This document shows, in pieces, positions 1 to 9,010 of a DNA stretch of 64,000 bases. A program made the translations under genes and the position numbers. The stretch lies in NCBI RefSeq assembly GCF_001931685.1, contig NZ_MOOY01000004.1:434001-498000 (forward strand), in the 5' to 3' direction. This DNA is from Pararhizobium arenae. Its GTDB lineage: Bacteria > Pseudomonadota > Alphaproteobacteria > Rhizobiales > Rhizobiaceae. The notes under the pieces were generated by a model. That model did no database searches. It worked only from the letters and a program-made list of their open reading frames with translations, and was not told the origin of the DNA. Every line of letters starts with the position of its first letter. The first letter of the stretch is position 1.

Positions 1-1004
1 GGTTTGCGGCCGATCGCCACTTCGATGGCGGATGAAAGTGACGAGATCAGCGCCTCGTTGTGGGTGAGGAAGACATGGCTCGGGCGCTCTGCCCACACGA
101 TCTCGTACTTCACCGGCTCGCGGCCGGAGCGAAGCGGACTTTCCTTCGCCGCGCGCTCCAGCCGCGCGATGATTTCGGATTGCAGGCTCTCGGCGGTCCA
201 GGTGTCGTTGAAGCGGATATTGAAGCTTGCCGTCGCCCGGGCCGGGATGACGTTGACGGCGGTGTTGCCGACATCGATGGTCGTCACTTCGAGATTGGAC
301 GGCTGGAAATTTTCGGTCCCGGCATCGAAGGGCGGATCCATCAGGGCGCTGGTCAAAGCGAGAACGCCGCGCACCGGATTGTCGGCCAGATGCGGGTAGG
401 CGGCATGACCCTGAACGCCATGAACGGTTATCTTTCCCGAGACCGAGCCACGACGACCGATCTTGATCATGTCGCCAAGCTGGTCAGGATTGGTCGGCTC
501 GCCGACGAGGCAGGCATCCCAGCGCTCTCCTTTGTCAGCGGCCCACTGCAAAAGCTTCGTGGTGCCGTTGATGGCCGGGCCTTCCTCGTCTCCAGTGATC
601 AGGAACGAGATCGAGCCTTTGGGTGCGCCCTTCTTCTCGATGTGGCGTGCAACCGCTGCAACGAAGCAGGCAACGCCACCCTTCATATCGACCGCGCCGC
701 GACCGTACATCTCGCCATCGGCGATTTCCGCGGCAAAGGGCGGGTGAGACCAGTCGGCGTCGTTTCCAACCGGAACGACATCGGTATGCCCGGCAAACAT
801 GAGATGCGGGCCATCCGTGCCGAGGCGGGCATAGAGGTTCTCGATATCCGGCGTTGCCTCATCCTTTGCGGTGATCCGTTCGACCTTGAAGCCGAGGGGA
901 GACAGCATGGCATCGAGCGCCGAAAGCGCGCCGCCTTCAGCGGGCGTAACGGACGGGCAACGGATGAGGGTGGCGAGATTGGCGATCGGATCGGTAGAGG
1001 ACAT
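1..1004 (-). CDS. dapE: Succinyl-diaminopimelate desuccinylase, partial
   Basis: Hydrolyses N-succinyl-LL-2,6-diaminopimelate to LL-diaminopimelate and succinate in the succinylase branch of lysine and peptidoglycan synthesis. Read on the minus strand from ATG 1002-1004, the frame gives MSSTDPIANLATLIRCPSVT and stays open to the left edge, so about 334 N-terminal residues are visible and the C-terminus is missing. M20 metallopeptidase motifs are clear: FAGHTDVVP (metal His and active-site Asp), GRGAVDMKGG (bridging Asp), GDEEGPAINGT (catalytic Glu pair) and VGEPTNPD. It lies downstream of dapD and a DUF805 gene on the same strand with a 127-bp gap, consistent with one operon. Confidence 0.93.
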   Translation of the reverse strand, partial: MSSTDPIANLATLIRCPSVTPAEGGALSALDAMLSPLGFKVERITAKDEATPDIENLYARLGTDGPHLMFAGHTDVVPVGNDADWSHPPFAAEIADGEMYGRGAVDMKGGVACFVAAVARHIEKKGAPKGSISFLITGDEEGPAINGTTKLLQWAADKGERWDACLVGEPTNPDQLGDMIKIGRRGSVSGKITVHGVQGHAAYPHLADNPVRGVLALTSALMDPPFDAGTENFQPSNLEVTTIDVGNTAVNVIPARATASFNIRFNDTWTAESLQSEIIARLERAAKESPLRSGREPVKYEIVWAERPSHVFLTHNEALISSLSSAIEVAIGRK

Positions 1005-1131
1005 GAAGCACGCCTGTTTGTTTTTCGCCGATTGTTTATCCGATCGGTGGCGGCCTGTCACCGCCCTGCCATGACCTTCGTGGATACGCCGGCTCCGAGT
1101 TCGGCACTTTGCCTCTTGAATTGGTTTTAAT

Positions 1132-1521
1132 CTAGGCGCCGCTTTGCGGCTCATTGGTTCTTGCGCCATAGCCATTGGGGCCGGCATTGCCGGGCCAGAA
1201 ACAGAGCGCGAAAAACATGAGCGGGCTGATAACCGGCAGGAAAAGAAACAGCGCGAACATACCCTGCTGGCCGATATCGTGCAGCCGCTTGATCGTCAGC
1301 AGGAATGTGGAGGCCGTGGCGGCGATGCCGCAGACGAGGGTAAGCACCGTCCAGAGCATCAGTGTGCCCTGTTCATCCTCATTGGCGAGAACGCGGGTGA
1401 GCGCGAAGCTCATGATCACCAGCCAGAACAGCCAGCCCAGGACGTAGGGCTGGCGACTGATGCGGCCGGAGGGGCTGAAGAACAGCCACTGCATGGACTT
1501 TTCCGATGCGGCGGCTGCCAT
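1132..1521 (-). CDS. DUF805 family inner-membrane protein
   Basis: A 129-residue protein of unknown function. The start at 1519-1521 gives MAAAASEKSMQW, 4 bp after the dapD stop; an alternative ATG at 1492-1494 would start at MQWLFFSPSGRISRQPY. The second start lines up with the usual beginning of DUF805 proteins, whose mark is the motif GRISR-x-PY before the first membrane helix. Several hydrophobic segments follow (around YVLGWLFWLVIMSFAL, LTLVCGIAATASTFLL and FALFLFLPVISPLMFFALCF), with the family motif LHDIGQQG in the loop after the second. It sits between dapD and dapE. A second DUF805 gene lies at 41917-42288. Confidence 0.8.
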   Translation of the reverse strand: MAAAASEKSMQWLFFSPSGRISRQPYVLGWLFWLVIMSFALTRVLANEDEQGTLMLWTVLTLVCGIAATASTFLLTIKRLHDIGQQGMFALFLFLPVISPLMFFALCFWPGNAGPNGYGARTNEPQSGA

Positions 1522-1525
1522 CACA

Positions 1526-2377
1526 TCAATCCCGAAGCAGTTCGTTGATGCCGGTCTTGGAGCGGGTCTTCTCGTCGACGCGCTTGACGATGACGGCGCA
1601 ATAGAGGTTCGGCGCCGGCTGGCCGTTGCCCATGAGGTTGCCGGACGCGAGCGAGCCTGCGACGACAACGGAGTAGGGCGGGACTTCGCCATAGGTGATT
1701 TCACCGGTCGCGCGATCGACAATCTTGGTCGACTTGCCGATGAACACGCCCATGCCGAGAACCGAGCCTTCACGCACGATGCAGCCTTCGACGACTTCCG
1801 AGCGGGCGCCGATGAAGCAGTTGTCCTCAATGATCGTCGGGCCGGCCTGCAGTGGCTCCAGAACGCCGCCGATGCCGACGCCGCCGGAAAGGTGAACGTG
1901 GCTGCCGATCTGTGCGCAGGATCCGACCGTTGCCCAGGTGTCGACCATCGTGCCTTCGCCGACATAGGCGCCGAGATTGACGAAGGACGGCATCAGGATG
2001 GCATTCGGCGCGATATAGGCCGAGCGGCGCACGACAGCGTTCGGCACGGCGCGGAAGCCTGCTTCGCGAAAACGGTTTTCACCCCAGCCATCGAACTTCG
2101 ACGGCACCTTGTCCCACCAGGTCGAGCCGCCGGGCCCGCCTTCGACGATTGCCATGTCGTTCAGGCGGAAGGAGAGCAAAACGGCCTTCTTCAGCCACTG
2201 ATGAACGGTCCAGCTGCCGTCGCTGCCACGCTCGGCGACGCGCAGCTCGCCCTTGTCGAGCAGATCAAGCGCCGTTTCCACGGCGTCGCGGACTTCGCCC
2301 TTGGTGGCGGTGTTGATCGCATCGCGATTGTCGAACGCGGTTTCGATGGTCTGCGACAGGGCGGCATGGGTCGTCAT
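1526..2377 (-). CDS. dapD: 2,3,4,5-tetrahydropyridine-2,6-dicarboxylate N-succinyltransferase
   Basis: Transfers succinyl from succinyl-CoA to tetrahydrodipicolinate, the step that commits to the succinylase route of lysine synthesis. The 283-residue protein starts [19 protein letters not shown]. It has the DapD N-terminal helical domain followed by a left-handed beta-helix of hexapeptide repeats (about residues 110-230, such as [21 protein letters not shown]), with FRLNDM and [12 protein letters not shown] before it. Length and content match proteobacterial DapD. It is the first gene of the leftward dapD-DUF805-dapE set; the spacing to DUF805 is only a few bases. Confidence 0.96.
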   Translation of the reverse strand: MTTHAALSQTIETAFDNRDAINTATKGEVRDAVETALDLLDKGELRVAERGSDGSWTVHQWLKKAVLLSFRLNDMAIVEGGPGGSTWWDKVPSKFDGWGENRFREAGFRAVPNAVVRRSAYIAPNAILMPSFVNLGAYVGEGTMVDTWATVGSCAQIGSHVHLSGGVGIGGVLEPLQAGPTIIEDNCFIGARSEVVEGCIVREGSVLGMGVFIGKSTKIVDRATGEITYGEVPPYSVVVAGSLASGNLMGNGQPAPNLYCAVIVKRVDEKTRSKTGINELLRD

Positions 2378-2418
2378 CGGAATTCCTTAAGCTTCGGCGG
2401 ATATCGTGAAATTGCTGT

Positions 2419-2455
2419 AGAGCATGATCCCGAAAAGTTGAAGCGGTTTTCGGTT
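2419..2455. repeat. Short rhizobial intergenic palindromic element
   Basis: The segment contains AGAGCATGATCCCGAAAAG followed by a complementary GCGGTTTTCGG, so CCGAAAA (2430-2436) pairs with TTTTCGG (2447-2453). This is the core of a short palindromic sequence that is common between genes in Rhizobiaceae; here it is truncated on the right side. It lies in the 207-bp gap between divergent dapD and the LOG-family gene. Recognition is from memory of the motif; a genome-wide copy count was not possible. Confidence 0.5.
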
Positions 2456-2584
2456 GCAGTCAGCTTCAGGCAGGCCCTATGTCGCGAAATGGTCGCCGGT
2501 GATTTGCATTGGCGGTATCTGCGACATCCAGTGGGCATGCCATCGCCATGTAAGGCGCTTGGCGTGGGTTAAGGAAAGTTCAGC

Positions 2585-3484
2585 ATGGCAAGAATGAAGA
2601 AGCGTAATCTGCGTCGCAAGGACGGGGTCTGGGACCCCCTTGTCGATAGTCAGCAGGCCAAGCACCGCGCCGCCGGCGTGCCACCGACACCGCAATCCAT
2701 GTCACCCTCCTACCGGCTCGCCTACGTCGACGACGACTTTCTGAGCCGTGAGGAACTGCGCCCCGTTCGGCTGCAACTCGAGCTTCTGAAAACCGAGATG
2801 ATGCTGGCCGAGCGCGGCATCACATCCACCGTCGTGATGTTCGGCGGGGCGCGCATTCCCGAGCCCGGCGGCGATGCCTGGGCGGCGAAGAACGAGATCC
2901 AGCGCAAGAACCTGACGGAAGCTTCTGCCTATTACGAGGAAGCCCGCAAATTCGCGCGGCTGTGTTCGGAGCATTCGGCCCAGTCCGACTACAAGGAGTT
3001 CGTGGTCGTGACCGGCGGTGGGCCGGGCGTGATGGAGGCGGGCAATCGCGGCGCAATGGACGTGGGCGCCCCTTCGATCGGCCTTAACATCGTGTTGCCG
3101 CACGAGCAGGCACCCAACCGTTACGTTACGCCGGACTTGAGCTTCAACTTCCACTATTTTGCGATCCGCAAGATGCACTTCCTCGTGCGCGCCAAGGCCG
3201 TGACGGTTTTTCCCGGCGGTTTCGGCACCCTGGATGAGCTATTCGAGACGATGACGCTGATGCAGACCGGCCGCATGGCGCTGGTGCCGCTGATCCTGTT
3301 CGGGGAAAAATTCTGGCGCTCGATCATCAATTTCGACGCACTTGCCGAATTTGGCACGATTGCGCCGGACGACATCAATCTCGTGCAATTCGTCGAAACG
3401 GCGGATGAAGCCTGGAAAATCATTTCCGATTTCTACGAAAAAGTCGATCCGACCGCGGTGCCCATTGCTTCCGGCGCGCGTTAA
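2585..3484 (+). CDS. LOG family (TIGR00730-type) Rossmann-fold protein
   Basis: A 299-residue protein with the two signature motifs of the LOG / 'lysine decarboxylase-like' family: GGGPGVMEAGNRGAMD (about residues 145-160) and PGGFGTLDELFE (about 217-228). Family members are nucleoside 5'-monophosphate phosphoribohydrolases, in plants and some bacteria releasing cytokinin bases; the substrate here cannot be read from sequence. The protein is longer than the minimal ~190-residue LOG, with an extra N-terminal ~100 residues rich in charged positions, as in many proteobacterial members. Annotated start is ATGGCAAGAATGAAG. It is transcribed divergently from dapD. Confidence 0.85.
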   Translation: MARMKKRNLRRKDGVWDPLVDSQQAKHRAAGVPPTPQSMSPSYRLAYVDDDFLSREELRPVRLQLELLKTEMMLAERGITSTVVMFGGARIPEPGGDAWAAKNEIQRKNLTEASAYYEEARKFARLCSEHSAQSDYKEFVVVTGGGPGVMEAGNRGAMDVGAPSIGLNIVLPHEQAPNRYVTPDLSFNFHYFAIRKMHFLVRAKAVTVFPGGFGTLDELFETMTLMQTGRMALVPLILFGEKFWRSIINFDALAEFGTIAPDDINLVQFVETADEAWKIISDFYEKVDPTAVPIASGAR

Positions 3485-3552
3485 ATTCTGTCGCCTTGAA
3501 CTATCCGGCCTTCCCGGCGTTTCCTACCGCTGACAACCATCAGGAGGAAACG

Positions 3553-3975
3553 ATGAGCGACCGCAGCCTGCCGGAAATTTCCAAGAAGATGCGCGAGATC
3601 GACATCGCCATGCTCTCGACCCATACGGAAGGTGGCGAGATCGCCGGCCGGCCGATGAGCAACAATGGCGACGTCGAGTATGACGGCGATTCCTATTATT
3701 TCACTTGGGAAGATTCCCGCATGGTGGATGACATCAAGCGCAACAAGAAAGTGGCGCTATCCTTCCAGGGCGAGAAAGCTTTTCTGGTGGCGGTGGAAGG
3801 CGAGGCCGAACTGATCCGTGATCGCGAAATCTTCAGGCAGCATTGGACACCGGAACTCGATGAATGGTTCAAGGATGGCGTCGATACCGAAGGCGTCGTG
3901 CTGATCAAGGTGCATGCCACGCGCGCCCATTACTGGGATGGCGAGGACGAGGGCGAAGTGCGGCTCAACAGCTAG
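3553..3975 (+). CDS. Pyridoxamine 5'-phosphate oxidase-like flavin-binding protein (general stress protein type)
   Basis: A 140-residue protein of the PNPOx-like split-barrel fold, the group often called general stress protein 26-like. The start ATGAGCGACCGC is chosen because AGGAGG lies six bases upstream. Features that fit the fold: an N-terminal segment IAMLSTHTEGGEIAGRPMS, then strands with YYFTWEDSRMVDDIKRN and VALSFQGEKAFLVAVEGEAEL, and a C-terminal WTPELDEWFKDG segment. Members bind FMN, FAD or pyridoxal phosphate; the ligand here is unknown. It follows the LOG gene by 68 bp and ends at a hairpin terminator. Confidence 0.8.
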   Translation: MSDRSLPEISKKMREIDIAMLSTHTEGGEIAGRPMSNNGDVEYDGDSYYFTWEDSRMVDDIKRNKKVALSFQGEKAFLVAVEGEAELIRDREIFRQHWTPELDEWFKDGVDTEGVVLIKVHATRAHYWDGEDEGEVRLNS

Positions 3976-3988
3976 GCTCATGGAGCAG

Positions 3989-4018
3989 CCCAGCCCGGCG
4001 TTGTGTCGCCGGGCTGGG
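3989..4018 (+). terminator. Rho-independent terminator (hairpin, short T tract)
   Basis: CCCAGCCCGGCG (3989-4000) pairs with CGCCGGGCTGGG (4007-4018) over a six-base loop, a perfect 12-bp GC-rich stem followed by TTTCTGGTTT. It lies 13 bp after the PNPOx-like gene and between convergent genes, so it probably stops rightward transcription. Confidence 0.75.
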
Positions 4019-4026
4019 TTTCTGGT

Positions 4027-4545
4027 TTAAATCTTGCGGGTGAAATCAGCGGCGTCGATGAAGCCGTCGCCATTCGTATCACGGCGCTTGAACATCTTGC
4101 CGGCCTGTTCTGTCACTTCGGCAAGGCTGAGCGAACCGTTGTTGTCCGCGTCTACTCGCTTGAATGCCTTGGGCCGCATGCCGGGCAGCATGGCCGGGCG
4201 GATGTCCTTCATCTTCTCACGGAATTCGGCGCGGGCTTCTTCCGTCTTGCCGGATTCGCGCCATTCCTTGCGGGCCTCGCGGAATGCTTGGCGCTTGGCC
4301 TTCATTTCATCTTGCGAAACCTGGCCGTTGCCGTCCGTGTCGAACGCCTTGAAGGCAATCTCGGTGCGGGCCCTGACCTCATCGAGCGAAACCTTGCCGT
4401 CCTTGTTGGCATCGAGCCGCTTGATCATGAACTCGGCCCGCTGTTCGCGGGTTGGCTTTTCACGGGCGGCAAGGCTTGGCGAGACGGCGCCGGTCACCGC
4501 GATCGTCGCGGCAACGAAGCCGAGAAGAAGTGTCTTGGTCGTCAT
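4027..4545 (-). CDS. Exported EF-hand calcium-binding protein
   Basis: A 172-residue protein with a Sec signal peptide (MTTKTLLLGFVAATIAVTG, likely cleavage after SLA-A near residue 27) and four EF-hand loops: DANKDGKVSLDE (about 45-56), DTDGNGQVSQDE (69-80), DADNNGSLSLAE (132-143) and DTNGDGFIDAAD (156-167). Loops 1, 2 and 4 have the full Asp/Asn ligand pattern; loop 3 ends LSLAE and also keeps the ligands. A charged helical linker rich in Lys, Arg and Glu separates the pairs. A periplasmic calcium-binding role is likely; the partner is unknown. Confidence 0.85.
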   Translation of the reverse strand: MTTKTLLLGFVAATIAVTGAVSPSLAAREKPTREQRAEFMIKRLDANKDGKVSLDEVRARTEIAFKAFDTDGNGQVSQDEMKAKRQAFREARKEWRESGKTEEARAEFREKMKDIRPAMLPGMRPKAFKRVDADNNGSLSLAEVTEQAGKMFKRRDTNGDGFIDAADFTRKI

Positions 4546-4665
4546 GGCATGTCCTTTCAGAGTTCGTCCCTGAAAGAAAGGATAGCCGAGACCGCCCGAC
4601 AGACCAGTTAAACTTTGGTAATTCAGATATTTGGCGAAAGCGCGGCTTTTTCGCGGCGCTTATTT

Positions 4666-5373
4666 TCAGCCGATCAGCCTTGTCAGGAAGCCCGTCAGGT
4701 CTTCGGTCACGTAATCGATCTGATCGTCTTCGTCCGACGTCTTTTCCCATGCTTCGGCAAATTCGTACTCGAGGTTGCGCGGCACGAGCAGCACCGTCTT
4801 CATGCCAAGCGCGCGCGGCACCAGCAGATTGCGCGGCAGGTCCTCGAACATGGCGGCGTTTTTGGTATCGACCCGGTGCAACTGCATGAATTTATGATAG
4901 GTATCGCCCGCAGGTTTCGGAACATAGTCGGCCGCGACGATATCGAAGATGTCGTCGAAGTTTTCGAGAATGCCAAGCGCCCGCGCGGTCATTTCCGCAT
5001 GGCGCACGCTGCCATTGGTGAAGATGAACTTGCGGCCCGGCAGCGCCTTGATGGCTTCGCCGAGGGCTGGATCCGCCGGCACGACGGAATAGTCGATCGC
5101 ATGGGCCTTTTCGAGAAAGTCGTTGGGATCGATGCCATGATGGATCATAAGGCCCTGCAGTGTCGTGCCGTGGTCGCGGTAGTATTGCTTCTGCAGCGCC
5201 TTGGCCTCCACGGGTTCCAGCGTCAGCAATGTGGACACATAGGCCGTCATGTTGCGGTCGATCTGCGAAAACAGATTGACGTGATGCGGATAGAGCGTGT
5301 TGTCGAGATCGAAGACCCAGTCGGTAACGTGGGCGAAATCGGCTTTGGTCGGCTGTCGGTCGAGCTTGTTCAT
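4666..5373 (-). CDS. Pyrimidine 5'-nucleotidase, HAD superfamily
   Basis: A 235-residue HAD hydrolase of the pyrimidine 5'-nucleotidase type (SDT1/PhoE-like). The chosen start MNKLDRQPTKADF puts motif I, DLDNTLYP, near residue 22; an upstream in-frame ATG would add an unlikely 19 residues. Motif II is in FIFTNGSVRHAE, and motif III/IV in FEDLPRNLLVPRALGMKTVLL. HTTLQGLM-like cap residues (GTTLQGLMIHHGID) are typical of this branch. It dephosphorylates UMP/CMP-type nucleotides in characterised relatives. It is transcribed towards the EF-hand gene and divergently from the DMT transporter. Confidence 0.85.
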   Translation of the reverse strand: MNKLDRQPTKADFAHVTDWVFDLDNTLYPHHVNLFSQIDRNMTAYVSTLLTLEPVEAKALQKQYYRDHGTTLQGLMIHHGIDPNDFLEKAHAIDYSVVPADPALGEAIKALPGRKFIFTNGSVRHAEMTARALGILENFDDIFDIVAADYVPKPAGDTYHKFMQLHRVDTKNAAMFEDLPRNLLVPRALGMKTVLLVPRNLEYEFAEAWEKTSDEDDQIDYVTEDLTGFLTRLIG

Positions 5374-5477
5374 GGGCGCTCTTATGGCACGGGGCAGGCG
5401 GGAAGCAAAAAGGAATTTGTGCGCCCACATGCCTCTATACGATGGATTTCGGCGGGAGCGCGTGATAGCCGGCTTAC

Positions 5478-6383
5478 ATGGAAGCCTGGATCGTCATCAC
5501 CATCGCCGCGGCGTTTCTCCAGAACCTGCGGTCTGCCCTTCAAAAGCATCTGCAGACGTCGCTCGGCACCACCGGCGCGAGTTTCGTGCGCTTTGGTTAC
5601 GGCTTTCCGCTGGCTATCCTATACGTCATCTGCCTGCATTATGTGGCGCGCTACAGTCTGCCGGCGCTGAACGGCACCTTCTGGCTCTGGGCGATCATCG
5701 GCGGCCTCGCTCAGATCTTCGCGACGATGATGCTGGTCTATCTGTTTTCCTTGCGCAATTTCGCGGTCGGAACCGCCTATTCCAAGACCGAGCCGGTGCA
5801 GGCGGCGATCTTCGGGCTGATCCTGCTCGGGGAAAAGCTGACGCCGGGCGCAATCGCGGCAATCATCGTCGGCGTCTTCGGCGTAATGATGATCTCGGTC
5901 GCACGCATGCCGTTGTCATGGCGCAACCTGCTTGTCGCGATGACCAGCCGCACGGCGCTTGTCGGCATCGCCTCCGGCGCGGTCTTCGGCATCTCGGCCG
6001 TCGCCTATCGTTCAGCCGCGCTTTCGCTAGACGGCCCGAACCCCATCATGCAGGCGGCGGTGACGCTTGCCTGCGTGACGACGTTCCAGACCGCGTTCAT
6101 GCTGGCCTGGATGCTGATCAAGGACAAAGGCGAGATCCTTCAGGTGGCGCGCTCCTGGCGCTCGTCGTCGCTCGTCGGCATAGCCGGCGTTACGGGCTCC
6201 GCCTGCTGGTTTACGGCAATGGCGATGCAGCAGGTCGCCTATGTCCGCGCCCTTGGCCAGATCGAACTGGTGTTTACCTTCATGGCCTCGATCTTCCTTT
6301 TTCGCGAGCGCGTTACCAAGATGGAAGCGGCAGGCTGCGTGCTGATCGTCGCCGGCATTTTGTTGCTGCTGATGTGGACGTGA
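5478..6383 (+). CDS. EamA/DMT-family membrane transporter
   Basis: A 301-residue inner-membrane protein with about ten hydrophobic helices arranged as two repeated EamA halves. The second helix contains ARYSLPALNGTFWLWAIIGG and a characteristic FAVGTAYSKTEPVQAAIFGLILLGEKLTPG segment, where the conserved Glu in 'GEKLTP' marks the end of the first EamA domain; the matching position in the second half is FLFRERVTKMEAAG. Such transporters export or import small metabolites; the substrate cannot be inferred. It is divergent from the nucleotidase gene by 104 bp. Confidence 0.85.
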   Translation: MEAWIVITIAAAFLQNLRSALQKHLQTSLGTTGASFVRFGYGFPLAILYVICLHYVARYSLPALNGTFWLWAIIGGLAQIFATMMLVYLFSLRNFAVGTAYSKTEPVQAAIFGLILLGEKLTPGAIAAIIVGVFGVMMISVARMPLSWRNLLVAMTSRTALVGIASGAVFGISAVAYRSAALSLDGPNPIMQAAVTLACVTTFQTAFMLAWMLIKDKGEILQVARSWRSSSLVGIAGVTGSACWFTAMAMQQVAYVRALGQIELVFTFMASIFLFRERVTKMEAAGCVLIVAGILLLLMWT

Positions 6384-6498
6384 TCGAGGCGCGGCGCCGA
6401 AGGCGTTAGCGGCTGATGACGAAGCCGTGATGGATCCGGAAAGGCAACTCTCGCGTTGCTGCTGCAAACGATCGAACGATTTTGCAGGAGTGTGAAAG

Positions 6499-6930
6499 AT
6501 GAAGAAGATCGCAGTCGTCTTCGTAGCCTTGGCTACAGCCTTTACCGGCGTCGTGCCGGCCCATGCGTTTCCAGGCGTTCCAGCCATTTCGGCGCCGCAG
6601 GCCAAAATGCCGGGCGTGGAAGAGGTGCGGGACCGTCGGTATGTTCGCAGACACCACCGTCATGATCGGCGGTACGACCGCCGCTGGCGCCATGGACGCC
6701 ACCACTATCACCACCGTTATCACCACCGCCGAAACTATGCAGGTGCCATCATCGGTGGACTAGCGGCCGGCGCAATCATCGGCGGGATCGTGAACGCCCA
6801 GCCGCGTCGCTACTACGCCGGAAACTCCCATGCGTCCTGGTGCTACAACCGCTACCGTTCGTATAGGGCTTACGACAACACGTATCAGCCCTACAACGGT
6901 CCGCGACGTCAGTGCGTATCGCCGTACTGA
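6499..6930 (+). CDS. BA14K-family exported basic protein
   Basis: A 143-residue protein with a signal peptide ([23 protein letters not shown]), a middle very rich in His, Arg and Tyr ([19 protein letters not shown]), a glycine-rich hydrophobic hairpin ([17 protein letters not shown]), and a C-terminal block [19 protein letters not shown] followed by GPRRQC. That C-terminal block is the signature of the BA14K-like family first noted as a Brucella antigen with lectin-like behaviour. The protein is probably anchored in or crosses the envelope. The start has AGGAG nearby (GCAGGAGTGTGAAAG). Downstream on the other strand lies tRNA-Arg. Confidence 0.85.
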   Translation: MKKIAVVFVALATAFTGVVPAHAFPGVPAISAPQAKMPGVEEVRDRRYVRRHHRHDRRYDRRWRHGRHHYHHRYHHRRNYAGAIIGGLAAGAIIGGIVNAQPRRYYAGNSHASWCYNRYRSYRAYDNTYQPYNGPRRQCVSPY

Positions 6931-7001
6931 TAAACGTCTGCAGCAGGCATGGCGATGCTGCCATGCCTGAGGCGTTAAATCTATAATTGCTGAAAAAGAA
7001 A

Positions 7002-7078
7002 TGGCGCACCCGAAGAGATTCGAACTCCTGACCCCCAGATTCGTAGTCTGGTGCTCTATCCAGCTGAGCTACGGGTGC
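7002..7078 (-). tRNA. tRNA-Arg (anticodon ACG)
   Basis: On the minus strand GCACCCG (5' acceptor arm) pairs with CGGGTGC near the 3' end, followed by G and an encoded CCA. The D-arm GTAGCTCAGCTGGATAGAGC, anticodon stem CCAGA / TCTGG around loop CTACGAA, and T-arm with GTTCGAATC are all present, giving anticodon ACG. The 77-nt gene reads CGN arginine codons after A34 is converted to inosine by TadA. No integrated element is attached to its 3' end. Confidence 0.97.
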
Positions 7079-7298
7079 GTGTCGCTGCGGCGTCAACCGC
7101 TTGCGTGGCGATCCTCTAAAACGTCCGTTCCGCGAATGCAAGCGAATTTCCGGAGAAATTTTGCTTTTTGCCTGTAGATAAAAGCTATGATTTTGAAATC
7201 AAAGGAAAATTATAGACAGGACGCGCGGCGCTGCGACATGCGACCGTCGGGGCATTGTTTCGCCGACGAACGGTTGTCCACGTTTTCCAGCGGATGCT

Positions 7299-8777
7299 CT
7301 AGCGCCGTGCCCTTGAGCGAAAGACATCGAGCGGCACGGCCCTGTCAGGGAGTTCGATCTGGAATAGGGTGCCCGGAGACGGTTTTTCCACAAGGGCAAT
7401 TGTTCCACCGTGGGCAAGCACGAGTTCACGCGCAATGACCAGCCCAAGCCCTGTCCCGCCCGAACGCGCCGAGCCACGGAAGGCCGAGAACAGGTTCTCC
7501 CGGGCTTTCAGCGGCATGCCGGGGCCTGTGTCATCCACGCTGATGCTAACGACGCTGCCGGTGCGCACGGCAGACACCGTAATCACGCCGAGGCCATCGC
7601 CTTCGGTGTCGTTCATCAGCGCCTGCACGGCGTTTCGGCAAATATTGTGAACGACGCGGAAAAGCTGTTCGCTGTCGGCGTCCACCTGCAGGTCTTCGGG
7701 AACGAGGTTGCGGAAGTCGATGCCGGACGCGGGATCGATCGAGAGGATCTCTGCCACATCGGCCACAAGCGGACGGAGCGCCAGGAACCGACGGTGAGGC
7801 TCCTGTTCTGTGGTGCGGCCATAGGAGAGAACTTCGGTCGTATAGCCGACGGCGCGGTCGATGGTGCGCAATAGCGTTGGCGCGAACCGCTTGACGATGG
7901 GATCGTCGACATCCGCCAGTCGGTCGGAAATCAGCTGCGCGGACGACAGGATATTGCGCATGTCGTGGTTGATCTTCGAGACGGCAAGCCCGAGATCAGC
8001 GAGATTTTTCTGGTTTTTCAGGGTCTTCTGGAGCTGCTGCTGCATCGATGCCAGATGCTGGCCGGCAACCGAAAGCTCATCCTGCCCCGATGACGGCGTG
8101 AGCACCCGCGCCGGGTCGGCGGGGTCTTCGGAAAACGCCCGCATACTCGCGGTCATGCGGCGAATCGGCACGATCATGATACGGTTGATCGCAAGGAAAA
8201 TCAGCGTCGCGGTAAACAGCGAGAGCCCGATCGACAGGAAGAAAACGTTGCGCGCATAGACGAGCATGGCCTTGTGCAGATTTCGATCCGACATGACAAG
8301 CTCGATCACCGCGTCGCTTTCCCCGAGCGGGCCATAGACGCGCATGATTTCGTCGCCCCCGAACAACAGCGTGTGAAAGGCGTCGCTGATCGCCTCGACG
8401 GGCGTTACATCCGAAAGATCATACTGCGCATCGACCTCCGGCGGCATATCGACGGCGGCGATGAGCCGTGATTCGTCCTTGCGGCGGATGGCGATCGCCT
8501 TCGTGTCGGTGGCCATCAAGGTCTCGTCTTGCAGCGGGCGGGGAAGCTCGACGTTATCAAGGCCATCGACAACAACACCGGCGGCGGCGGCGGTGTTCAG
8601 GCGGTCCTCGAGCCAGCGAAGGCGCATGTTGGCCACGGAAGGCACGAAGATCAGCACCTCCGCAAGCATAACGGAGACAATCGTCAGCAGCAGCAGCCTG
8701 CCGGACAGGCCCTGAAGCAGGCCGACCTTCGGCTGGGAAGGTTCTTGCGATCCCGTGGCTGGTTGTCGGTTGGTCAT
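7299..8777 (-). CDS. Membrane sensor histidine kinase, orphan
   Basis: A 492-residue kinase. Membrane helices are at about residues 27-47 and 178-199, with a ~130-residue periplasmic sensor between them; a HAMP-like segment (PIRRMTASMRAF) follows. The DHp helix holds the phospho-acceptor in SKINHDMRN (His 271). The ATP-binding domain shows the N box HNICRNAVQAL (around 377-387), G1 DDTGPGMP (415-422) and G2 GTGLGLVIAR (441-450). No response regulator gene lies beside it, so its partner is elsewhere. The HDMRN-type acceptor motif differs from the common HELRTPL pattern. Ligand unknown. Confidence 0.9.
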   Translation of the reverse strand: MTNRQPATGSQEPSQPKVGLLQGLSGRLLLLTIVSVMLAEVLIFVPSVANMRLRWLEDRLNTAAAAGVVVDGLDNVELPRPLQDETLMATDTKAIAIRRKDESRLIAAVDMPPEVDAQYDLSDVTPVEAISDAFHTLLFGGDEIMRVYGPLGESDAVIELVMSDRNLHKAMLVYARNVFFLSIGLSLFTATLIFLAINRIMIVPIRRMTASMRAFSEDPADPARVLTPSSGQDELSVAGQHLASMQQQLQKTLKNQKNLADLGLAVSKINHDMRNILSSAQLISDRLADVDDPIVKRFAPTLLRTIDRAVGYTTEVLSYGRTTEQEPHRRFLALRPLVADVAEILSIDPASGIDFRNLVPEDLQVDADSEQLFRVVHNICRNAVQALMNDTEGDGLGVITVSAVRTGSVVSISVDDTGPGMPLKARENLFSAFRGSARSGGTGLGLVIARELVLAHGGTIALVEKPSPGTLFQIELPDRAVPLDVFRSRARR

Positions 8778-9010
8778 CTGCGATTTGCCCGCGCTGCTAT
8801 TACGCCCGTTGCTTACCCTATACGGAATGTTCGTGCGCGTGGTTTCATACTAAAAAGGTATATTAGAAAGCCCAGTTGAATTTCCAGCCAGCGAAGCGGA
8901 ATCTGCCTGCCACATCAAGGTGCTATAGCCTGTGCGGCAAAAATGTGTCGCGGTTTCGAGAAACGTGCCCGGTGGTGGAGAAATTCCCGTTTCTGCAATG
9001 ACCGGCATGA

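Noticed and set aside
7002-7298. An integrated element at the 3' end of tRNA-Arg
   Set aside because: No integrase gene and no repeated 3' tRNA end were seen nearby.
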